Assembly (NCBI GenBank): GCA_947034885.2
Contig: OX344758.2
Coordinates: forward strand, 5,272,501-5,336,500
Source: Thuidium tamariscinum
Lineage: Eukaryota; Streptophyta; Bryopsida; Hypnales; Thuidiaceae
DNA: 64,000 nucleotides
Direction of reading: 5' to 3'
This document shows, piece by piece, positions 46,967 through 57,156 of the stretch. The position numbers and the translations under genes were made by a program. Positions within the stretch are counted from its first letter, which is position 1; the number at the start of each line of letters is the position of its first letter. Under the pieces are notes generated by a model that did no database searches, had not been told where the DNA came from, and saw nothing but the letters and a program-made list of their open reading frames with translations.

Positions 46967-49900
46967 TCACGCGTTGGGCGGCAGACGAACATCAGCATCT
47001 TCCACTTCGGAATGGAAAACAAAGCTTGGAAAAGTGGTGGTGATGTCCCTGCAAACAGAGTCCCATTTTTTTTTTCACATAAAAGAAGTGAGTGTCAACC
47101 TCGTTTTCGTTTAGTCGGTGCATGTCCAAAGTCCAAGATAAATTTCGCAAAGGACGACACATTCATGAGATGTAGCCTCAAAAATGTGAATGTAAACACA
47201 CATTCAAAGTGTGTTTGCCACCTCTACAAGAAAAAGGACTGACTACATTGAGGATATGGTGTTTACTTACATTAGATATGGCAAAGTCATGTTTTTCATT
47301 AGAGAAGGATGTCGCAGCACAAGGCTTTTCCACTCCTCCTGATCGATTCTCCCTTCGAGCTTAGGTTGCGCCTCTGCAAAAGTCTGCCAACAAATACACA
47401 GGTACCGCAGTAATGTTGTGTTTCAGTAAGCGATTCACGCTTTTCACGTAACACTCTATCTGAGCAACTGAGAGAGCGAAACTTCCACTGCAGAGATTGT
47501 CAGATCATGGTGGAAATGAAATGAAAAAAACCATTATTGCAATCGCGATAGAGACTTCGCACATGGGGCTAGAAACATTCTAAACAATCGAGAATGCAAC
47601 TGGGCAAAGATAGGACTTCATAAGCCGCTCAAGACTATGTGTCCAAAATGGAACCTAAATTGATTTTCATTCCAGGCGTCGGTGCTGACGAATCTGTTCG
47701 GCACACATCTGTTGCAAAAATGACCATTTCCTGCATGCACTGACAAATGAATTTATTACCTTGTCTAGGATGGTCTCGATCACATCGTCAGATAATTTCA
47801 TGTCCGACTCCGACAGCAGTGCTACCACCATTTCCCTCACCTGCCATCCAAAGCCCCTTCATTAAGCTAGTCAAATGTTTGAACTAAATCGAAACATCCT
47901 CGTACTCTTTTTCAACATGCTGTTCCACCATATTCAAATATATTCCCAGTCGAGCATCTATCAAATTGATGCACTGTGCTGTACATGAGATGGGTTACCT
48001 CATCACGTTCAATGTAGCCTGTCTTCCGCAAATCGTAGAGTTGAAATGCAACTGCGTCATTATACAAGGAGTACCCAGAGACTTGTTAGACCCTTGCACT
48101 CTCACAGTGCTCAAGAGAATCGGCGTACACTGGGAGCATTGGGAATGTCTTCAAGATCTTGCACCGGGTGCTACACAAAACGGGTGAAGTATTCTCTAAC
48201 TGTTGAAAAAGAAAATTTTGTCTATTCGTCTGAGATGACACTAGCGTGGGCACTTGGTGCTTCATGAGTTTGGTGTAAGGTTCTGGATCAGTTCATGAAG
48301 GGGTAGGAAATCAAAATCAAAATCAATATCTTATGTCTTCTTCCCAAGGCATAGTTTATTTTGCATTGAAAGCTCTAAATCTACATTCCCCTCCTACCGT
48401 TCATAGGAGTTAAAAGAGCATTTCAACAGTGAAAGTAATGATATGGTCGTGAATATCATCAAATTGGAGGATTTCAGAGCACAAAAAATGAGACATTCAA
48501 GTGCTCAAAACTCGGAAACTAGGACGTTCACATGCTCCTGTACATGGGTTTAGACGTGGTCAACTAAAAGCTTGAGCTCTCAATTCTAGTCCGGGTATAG
48601 ATGTGAGGTTCAGCTGAAAACTCTGCTGAAAACCCTGCTGAAAACTCTGAAAACTACTTCTTTAAAGCACTTCAAAAACTAGGAACTTCGAAAACTAGGA
48701 CTTTCCTCAACATGGACTTTAAGGGAGCCGGAAAAATCTTGAGCTCTCAAATTTAGGACCAGTATAGACATGAGATTCGGATTCAATCCAGTTTTCAATC
48801 GGGCAACTCTAGAGCCTTCAGTCGGGTCCCTTAGGACTGCTACGGTTCCTTAAAACGCAGTCTACACTACACCGCCAGTTTTGTGAAATTTCCACCATTT
48901 TAACAGATGAGTTCTAAAGCTCAATATAGAGACGTACAAGCAATTTTGTCTTCTATGGGCGCTGCAGGATGGAAGACGCTGAGAGAGCGCACGAATTCTC
49001 CAAATTCAATTACCCCATTCTGCTTCACATCGAACAAATCAAAAATCTGGAAATCCAGATTTTCATCCACATAAAGGAAATGAGAGGAGTGCCGAAGAAT
49101 TCTTGTGACAGATTTGTAACAAAACTAGTGTGATGGGCTCTTCCAAAGCAGCTTACGCAAGCCTTGAGAAAAAAGAATTAAAATGCAATCAACAAGTGTG
49201 ACAATAGTAATGACGTTCCTTCAGCTACAACAAAGACACCGAAACACAAGAAAAATAAGGGCTCAGTGATTACTTACCCTATCAGCGAAAAGATTCTCCC
49301 TCTTGCTATTTTTGAAAAGCGCGAGCTGGAATTCCTCCTGTTCAAGTGATGAAGGTCAATTAAGGAAAGAAGATCTCGAATTTTCACTAAATTAGCAAAT
49401 TTCACTTAAAATGATAAAGTTTAACTGCACAACTCTCAAATCTAAAGATGACCTAAGTTAGAAGGGAAAACCCACTCACAGATCTCACTTTGAGTTGTCC
49501 GAGACATGCAAATTTAAGGGAGTCAGTTAAACCCTAACCAGACACAGCCATCTGTCTACACTTAGTACAAGTACCAAAGAAGGTAATAGATTACAGTAGT
49601 ACTAGGGAGTTGTGTGCTCCCAAGTACGACAATTGTTAGCGGTTGGGGATGAAGATTCTGCATCGTACCCGGGGAGTCCAGATTAACGACGATTTCAGAG
49701 GTGTAATTTCAAAGTGGTGATTACAAAAATACCCAAAACGAACCCTAGATTCTCGCATTCAAAAGACTTACACACTTTAAGGAAGAGTTATTAGGGTTAC
49801 CTAAGAGGCTTACGAGCCCAGTCAAAATGAGGTCATTACAAGTGATTTCAAAACTATCAGAGGTAGACAAACACCGGAGGCCACTTAATTTCTGCTCAGA

Positions 49901-50923
49901 ACTCAGTTGCGTCCGCACTTCCAAGAATTCCAAATAACTAGCCTCCATGATCCATGCTTTTTTTAAATAACATATCTTCGTTACTCGGGCTTGAATGCAT
50001 TTTGTGAACAACCGGATAAACTCCCTTTTCAATCAGAGTAGCTCCATACGAGGACTACAATGAAGCTACTTGGAACTCAATTACTAATTTACTACCTCCA
50101 TCCAGAAATAAGTGTCCGCAGCGTTGTTGAAAATATTTGGTACCAATTTCATTGATCATATAGTGGAAAGCTTAAATTCAGAAGGATCCAAATCTAGCAT
50201 CACCTGAATCAACGAAGAACATTACAAATGTTGATTACACCCTAAATAAAATTGGACGCAAGAAAGCCTCCATATGACCTACTCAAAGCAACCTTGAAAA
50301 ACATTAGGTCCAATTAGGACACTTCTTTATATCTAAACGGAGGGAGTAAGACCTGGTCAGCAAAAGATGATGGAGCAAGTGGGTAGTCCAAGGGACAGAA
50401 GGAGCTCAGAAAAGCACCTTGTGAATGAGACCGTCGTTGATGACGGAGTTGCTTATTTTCTTGAACAGCTCGTACAAAGCCTCCACTTCACTCACACTGA
50501 CTGGACCACATCACAAGTGGAAACACAGTCAGGAACCCTCTTTAAGCACTGATTTTCAGTATTTTCTCGGTGTTTCTAAAGCCTCTAAGTAATGCCCGAA
50601 GAGAACGGGCTACACTGTGAATGAAATTGTCAGAGTACACTGATTTATCCCATTGTTAGTGACCTGCAAAACTTAGGGTCACTCCAAAAGAATTGGAGAA
50701 AATCATCAGTACACTACAGTAATATTCAGCCTGCGATACTTTAAAATGGTGTGACTTGGGTAAATTATTTAGGGTCACACACTAAGTGGAGAACCCAGTG
50801 TAGCTAGAAACTGGCACAAAGGAAAACCTGCAGCAGCGACTCACAAGAAGTATCCCTAGCCAGAACTTGAGGATCCTCGTAACCCGGCGGCACTCGAGCA
50901 TGTTTAGAGTGGAAACAGCCCAT
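46967..50923 (-). CDS. CBL: Calcineurin B-like calcium sensor (CBL), eight exons
   Basis: Exons (minus): 50845-50923, 50418-50500, 49278-49337, 48938-49046, 47999-48051, 47760-47840, 47271-47383, 46967-47048; every junction is GT-AG and in phase, giving 219 residues (family usual ~213). It begins MGCFHSK, the N-myristoylation plus Cys3 palmitoylation signal of CBL1/CBL9-type proteins, so it should sit on the plasma membrane. Four EF-hands: EF1 around [19 protein letters not shown] (long loop typical of CBLs), EF2 loop 80-91 ([14 protein letters not shown]), EF3 loop 117-128 ([13 protein letters not shown]), EF4 loop 161-172. EF4 has Gln161 and Glu165 in place of the usual acids at positions 1 and 5, so calcium binding there is doubtful. 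The C-terminus has [17 protein letters not shown]; Ser201 in FPSF is the site phosphorylated by CIPKs. Calcium-bound CBL binds CIPK NAF motifs and directs them to channels and transporters. Confidence 0.96.
50092..50346. mobile_element. Stowaway-like miniature element in CBL intron 2
   Basis: Between exons 2 and 3 of the CBL gene. Ends CTACCTCCATCCAGAAATAA and, inverted, CTCCCTCCGTTTAGATATAA are the hallmark Stowaway (Tc1/mariner) termini; TA is duplicated on both sides (50090-50091 and 50347-50348). 255 bp, noncoding. A decayed relative is in sigma intron 6. Confidence 0.8.
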
Positions 50924-51700
50924 CCCTGCAATTCACGCATACATCAATCGATCGATCTCCCGGACGCCCTAATGCACTCACTCCAGTGATTGCTACCCTC
51001 TGCAACTGCAACCGCAACCCAAATTATTCAGAATTCAAACAATTTACTGTAACGCTGATCTAACCAGCTTCAATACCATCACAAGTCGCACGCCCAGTCG
51101 TGACTACTCCCATCCCACAACCTTTCGCTCAAAACGCTGATAACTAATGTCGGAATTGTGTTCCATCCTAAACACAGCAAAGTCACCATCCCCACACTGC
51201 ACAAGTCGGTCGCAATACCCCAAAGCAGGGACTAGCTAGTGACTGCTTCATCAGACGAACAGTAGCCACCCCACAGTCACGTACCCGAGTGACGCTCTCC
51301 TCTAGATTTCGGCAAAAGGACAGACTAGTTCCCGGTGTTAGAGAATCTCGCTAACTCGAAAGAGAGCGTCGCACTCGAAAGCCATCGGTGGCTGCGGAAG
51401 GCCGGGTCGAGAAGAGGAGCAGCGCAACGAGAATTGCATTCCCAATTCCCAAGTCTACAGATTCCTGTGCGTAACGAAAGCGGTGAGCGAGGATGGGGGG
51501 TTGCCCATGCGTGCGAGGCGTGGCATGGAATTACAGCGATGGATGAAGTGACAGTACTCGTACGTGGAAGCGCATTCTACTGTTCTCCGTTGTTGTTGAG
51601 GCCGTCGGTGCCCGCGGCTGGCTGGCTGGCTGGCCATGGCCCGCCTTGCGCGCTCGCTTCACGCAGCAACCCTGGCTGACACGGCCGTTTTCAGTTTCAC
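50924..51700 (-). promoter_or_regulatory. CBL 5' leader and promoter region
   Basis: GC-richer than the surroundings. Likely holds the leader (possibly with a noncoding first exon) and the promoter of the minus-strand CBL gene. The plus-strand open frame 51335-51679 ends in low-complexity Leu/Pro/Ser/Ala sequence and is antisense to this leader; not called. Confidence 0.4.
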
Positions 51701-51844
51701 AGTGAAGATTGGATGATTTTCATCCCGTATTGTGTTGATGGCTATAGTATGTCACGTCATCAACACAAAATCTAAGCCATTTCAAATGATACTAGGGTGG
51801 CCCGTGCCGTAGCCACGGTCTAATTTTTTTAATGTATAGAAACT

Positions 51845-51990
51845 TCAAAATTCAATAACTTTCATGCCGTAGGTTGGAACACCATGAATCAAAGCCCGTG
51901 CACCCCTCCTCGCCAAGGGCTTTCCAATAGTACTAAACATGCACCCGGGGGACTCACGGTCTGGAAGATCTCAACGTAACAAACAAACAA
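51845..51990 (-). repeat. Dispersed repeat copy (family of 1868-2500), inverted
   Basis: On the minus strand: TTTGTTTGTTACGTTGAGATC, a short GTGAGTC segment, AAAGCCCTTGGCGAGGAGGG, GTGCACGGGCTTTG, GGCATGAAAGTTATTGAATTT. It is bordered at about 51790 by GGTGGCCCGTGCCGTAGCC, a GC-rich possible hairpin end. Confidence 0.55.
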
Positions 51991-54900
51991 ACAAACAACG
52001 TATCTTCATAGGGGGATGCAAGGGAGGCGCTAGCTCTAAAGTTAATATTTGGAAGTAAATCATGGTGTTCATTGAATTTATCCATGAGTTTGATAGCCAT
52101 TTTGAAGATGATAATAGACTATTTTTGAATATTTTTTGTTTAATTCAAAGTGAGTTGAGGTCACATTGATTTCCATGCATTGGCCAGGTCAACTAACTTG
52201 ACTGGCACATAAAATAGTTGTAGGATTTTAATATGGAAGTTTAACTACTTAAAATGTAAAATTTCGTAAGCATCAAGTTTTAATTCTATAAGAACTTCAT
52301 TGAATTTGATCATTGACTATTGTCTTGCAATAGAAAGTTACTCTTATTTTGCAAAATGTTATACTTTATATTGAAAATCATAGTCTAATTCCAAATTGGG
52401 ATCATGGAATACCATAGGCAAACGGATTGATATAAACATTTATAAATATATCATACATGATCCAATTTGAACAAAAAATATACTTGTTGGACTTTGCTAA
52501 AGAATTGACAAGATCACATTATGAAGGATTAGCACCTTGAAATTACTTTGACAATTTAGGCAATCCTACTTTTGCACTTATTTCCCTTTCTATATATAAT
52601 ATGTGAATGGAATTTTTTGGATACATAACATTGTTAATCAATGCAAGTGAGGAGGCCCTCTTGCAATTTCAAAAGGTGGAATGGACCACCAATAATGAGG
52701 AAACATTTCTCAAATCATTGTCATTGTCACATTGGAGAACAATGAATCAATGCTAGATTCATGCAATTAAATGTAATTGGACATGCATGTATCCTAGGAA
52801 GGTATTCTTGGTGTGATCCATAACATTGTTTATCATTCTAATGCAAGGGTCCTTCTTACATCCTTGAAAAGGGAAGCCTTGCCAAGGAATGTTTTTTAGT
52901 ATGGCTCCTCTACCAACCCCAATTTAGCAAAACATAATACCTTTCGAGCATGGAAAAGACAATTGTTTGGTTATAAAATGTTATATATGAGTTTGCATAA
53001 CTTTTTTTCAATTGGACCTTTTACCAACTTCATTGGCATGTAGAAGTCTACACTTAGTTGTAACTTAACAAGACCCTTTCCTTTTCAACATTGCAAGAGC
53101 CAATTGTGAACAACCCACCAATTGATGCATTTTCTTCCTTATTGCACTACCAAAGGCTAGCAATTCAAAAGTCTCATGTGGTAAGGTAAATTTGCCTATA
53201 ACAAGCTATGTGCTAGTTAATTAATTACAAGTACAATTGCTAGTATGTGAGCATAGAAAGTGTGAGCCTATGAGCCTAGAATTCTATACACCTATAGTAT
53301 AAATGTCTATATTATAGATACCTCAATGGTTATAGTGTATTTATGTTCTAAACACCTATATTATAAATGTTTATGTTATAAACACCTTTAATGATTGTAG
53401 GATACTTACTTATACTTAGGCTCAAGGCTCATAAGCTCACACTTCTATGCTCACATACTAGTGTCATTGCATTACAAGCAAAATATTCTCATGGAGCACA
53501 TTTCAGATTAATTTTGGATATGTACACTATAAGTTCAATATTGCCTATGCCAATGGGTTGGATGGCATTTGGTCTGTTATAGGCAAACTTACCTTAAGTG
53601 ATTACCATAGTGCTCTTCTTTGCTCGTTGTCCAACAATTTGCCTTCTACACCATTGAACTTGTCTGAGTTTGTTTGTAGTGAATTTCATTAAAATGGTAG
53701 TATTCCATTTGCCATTTTTTAAGCCGAACATTTTTAATTGTAAAAGTAACATCTAGGATGGGAGTTATAAATTTCAAACATGTGTATTTTAGTTGCATAG
53801 GTTGAACCATCTAAAACTTTTGTAGACTTTAGACATCTAGGACTAATCTAGATATCAAACATGTATGCTTAGTGTAAATTTCAGGCCATGTGGTCAAAAC
53901 CTTGTATGTGCCAAAGTTGGGAAATGGCTTGCCGTTTTATAGGAATGGAATTATATTGCCACTTTTCAATGAAATTCAAAAGTTTCAAAATTCAACCAGT
54001 CGATCAATCATCCCACCTACACACCGTACTGACCAGCATGCATGACTTCAATTTTTTGCTTCTTCAGATCCAAGCAATAAGATGATCGATCTCCCTGGCC
54101 AACTTTTGTCACCCAACGCTCATTGCTCTTGGTTGCCCCCTTTATAAAATTTCTTTGCAATTGAGCTCACTTTCATCAATTTGTGTCGTTAAAAGCAGGA
54201 CAAGCTTATTATTTTGCCTCACACCTTGTCATCAGGGTGCAAAATATGTGATGGGAGGCGTCAAGGTGAAGTTGTTGATTTTGGCATTGGGTTGCAATTT
54301 CTGCCATCAAATTGTGGATTTCAAAATAATCCTCTCTTGCATTCAATGCTTGAAGCAGGTACAGTAGTTGCTTACACATTCCGTTGTGATGCACATAGCT
54401 ACAGGTCTTGCCCTACCTGGTTCAACCTACAGCCACTTGGGTGGCAAAATGCACAAACAACTGCCCACTTTCTAGTACGAAAGAGAAAACAAAATTGAAG
54501 CAGCAAAATTGAAGTCGCACATCATAGTTGGCTAGCTCTTCTGATCTGTAGGTAGCCTTTGAAATACTCATTACTTCACAATGACAAGCATGCAATTTGC
54601 AAAAACTTTTGAACCTTCTCAAACTCATGATGGGTTTAGAAACTCTGGTCCATTTCTATAACTGGCTTTGACTATGTGTACTGGACTGCTTGAATGTGTT
54701 TCATCTTTGAGTAGGATAGTTTGTTTGTAATTAGACAATATTTCTCCACAATGGCAACAATTATGTAAGATTTCATCTGGGGACAGAGATGGTTATGTCT
54801 TGAAATCCACTTGTCACCTCCTGGTGGCTCAAAGGTTACTTTGTCCATAGTTTTGCTACACTAGTGGAATAGGTAGGCAATACTATGAGTTCCTCAATTG

Positions 54901-55056
54901 GCAAGGCTAATGTGTGAAGCTTAATATGTTAATTATATGTGGGATTTGAGTTTGCCACTGTAACTTTAATGCAAGAAATGAATCAAAGTGGAGGATGAGG
55001 CAGACCTAACATTGGTGCAAACCCCATTGCCTTTCATCCTCACTTTCATTCTTTAA
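51991..55056. other. Intergenic; one foldback and weak ORFs
   Basis: Mostly AT-rich. The foldback at 53240-53461 is listed separately. The plus-strand frame 54214-54498 (segment CKICDGRRQGEVVDFGIGLQ) is somewhat more protein-like than its surroundings but has no recognised domain or partner exons. Confidence 0.4.
53240..53461. mobile_element. Small foldback element (CTAGTATGTGAG ends), better copy
   Basis: Left CTAGTATGTGAGCATAGAAA and GTGTGAGCCTATGAGCC; right GGCTCATAAGCTCACACTTC and TATGCTCACATACTAG, near-perfect inverted repeats of about 37 bp. The interior has three or four CACCTATA(G/T)TATAAATGT steps. Family partner at 7748-7969. Confidence 0.75.
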
Positions 55057-56435
55057 CCCTTAAGCGGGTTCTCGTCCACTTTTTGGACTATGAATAGAGT
55101 AGAAGTGCAATATATCAGGCACCATGATTGTTTTTCATCCATCCATTTTTGTGGAGCTCAGTGATGCACTGCAGTACTTGAAATTGAATTACAAAATAGC
55201 AGAAACATTGTCAATATTTTTCCAAAAAATATAGAACCAACAGGTGTGTTGATAGGTTAGATATTTAGAGTGCCCGTCTACATATTGAAGGGCAGTTTGA
55301 TAAATTTTTAGAGCCTTCCCAAGTGCTGGGGCAGGACTTCACTGTACAACTTGCCAACGTCACATTCAACAGTGTTTTTACGTTATTTTATTACAAGTGT
55401 GTCAGAGCAAGTACAAAGCGGTCAAATTTTCTAATATTATCGTTATGAAGCACTGCGCAGCTATTCGTACATAAAAACACTTGTCACCTTCCTATTTGCA
55501 GATGACATTGAAGGAATGATGCTCACATTTTCTGCCACCTTCTGATTCAATGCATTTACTTCATCACTACCTCTCATCTCTGCTGAATGCACAAAGAAAA
55601 GACTACTGAACTTGCATTGAGTACATCTACTAGCCTCTAATACCTGTACTTCGTTCTAGAATTTATGATTCTCGTGTGGTTATTGAATTTCTACTATGAA
55701 GAATTTACCTTGTCACTCACTTCTGCATGCCTCCTACGCAGTAGTCCTACTGACTGCCACTCTCTTTGGAGAGGCAACAAAAAAAATTTACTACTAAGCT
55801 TGCATATCACTCCTCCATTGCACATAAAAGATCAAGTCACACACAATACTGATACACTTCAATCAACACATGCTTGTCTTCTTCTCGTATATGCACACGA
55901 ATTTCTACTGTCCTGTTCCATCTTTAGTTTTCTGGCTCCCCCTTCAACTCTCATGATTAGGCACTGTAGTACACCGTAGTTTCCTAGAGTTGTTGATTTC
56001 TGATAGTCCATTTCTTTAGTACCCTAATTCTAACGTCCGATTTCTTGTCTTTGATGCTTTATTTGTTCATGTGTTCCAGACTGAGCGGTTTAGGATAGTG
56101 TCTCGATCAGTCATATCAGTTAGTATTTTGCGTCTCCACAACTGTGGCTCTCCTGGATTTCTTGTCAATATTGAGCTGATCACGTTTTCGTCAGATGTTA
56201 GCTACGGAATTTACAGTCACATCCTCCATACAAGAGTAGCACATGCACATGCAATCTCTTTGCACATCCTCTGTTTATATTCTGTCTATTTTGGCGAACT
56301 CCTAGCACTCACACAAATTTTCATCAATCCAGACGTTTGAGTGCAACGAGATCCATAGTTCTTCTAAGTAGCACCGACTCTTACTTCGTTTCTGATCTGC
56401 CATTTTGAATGTCGACATGCTCGACATGTCACAAC

Positions 56436-56768
56436 CACTATAACAAAACATGGTCTGAAAAAACCGTAGTCATTTTTGACTACGGTTCTTTTTGCCACGT
56501 TTTTGTGCATGCGCGCGTAGTGGATTTTTGCGATTTTTTGCAATTTCCCACTGCGATTTTAGGAATTTTGGGGCGTGTAATATACCATTGGAAAGGTATT
56601 TTGAGTACCTTTCTAATGGTATATTACACGCCCCAAAATTCCTAAAATCGCAATGGGAAATTGCAAAAAATCGCAAAAATCCACTACGCGCGCATGCACA
56701 AAAACGTGGCAAAAAGAACCGTAGTCAAAAATGACTATGGTTTTTTCAGACCATGTTTTGTTATAGTG
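56436..56768. mobile_element. 333-bp near-perfect palindromic miniature element inside piggyBac
   Basis: Ends CACTATAACAAAACATGG and CCATGTTTTGTTATAGTG, with the two ~165-bp halves almost completely complementary; the centre is near AAAGGTATTTTGAGTACCTTT. Flanked by CAAC on both sides (56432-56435 and 56769-56772). Because it is a palindrome, both strands give the same spurious 80-residue open frame. RNA from it would be a long double-stranded hairpin, a natural Dicer substrate. Confidence 0.85.
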
Positions 56769-56796
56769 CAACACAACAACATGATTTCCTTGCGCC

Positions 56797-57156
56797 ATGG
56801 CTAGCTTGCCCCAGGACACTGACCAAGGACGCATTTGGATTCCTCACATTAGAGAAACACTACATGTCTGGTGCACATTAGTAGGAGCTAGCCAATTACA
56901 AAGTCGCCAAATACTGTCTCTTTTAGATAGGCGACACTTACTACACAAGACTGTCCGCAAGGGCATAAAGAAGAAAGACACGCCACGAGGGCTTCGTTTT
57001 TTATTTCGTCACCACTACGCACGAATCTTAGGGTGGAGAGATAGACTACCTGAAGGTCATCCCGAGGGCTTCAGTCCAGAGGTCAACCACGCTTTGAGAG
57101 TTTTATTGTGGCCAGACGCTGGTGCTTCGCCTTGCGCTTGCCGTATTTGTGCTTAG
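56797..57156 (+). CDS. 119-residue ORF upstream of the piggyBac transposase
   Basis: Starts ATG 56797, just after the palindrome, and ends TAG 57154-57156, overlapping the transposase frame (+1 relative) by 35 bp. Basic, with a His/Arg-rich middle (RKGIKKKDTPRGLRFLFRHH) and Cys near the end (CACRICA). No recognised domain. It could be a separate element protein, or an N-terminal exon of the transposase joined by splicing or once in frame. Composition is clearly protein-like. Confidence 0.45.
   Translation: MASLPQDTDQGRIWIPHIRETLHVWCTLVGASQLQSRQILSLLDRRHLLHKTVRKGIKKKDTPRGLRFLFRHHYARILGWRDRLPEGHPEGFSPEVNHALRVLLWPDAGASPCACRICA

Noticed and set aside
51335-51679. 114-residue plus-strand open frame
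   Set aside because: Antisense to the CBL leader and promoter, low-complexity tail, no domain.
56470-56734. Identical 80-residue open frames on both strands
   Set aside because: Produced by the 333-bp palindrome; not genes.
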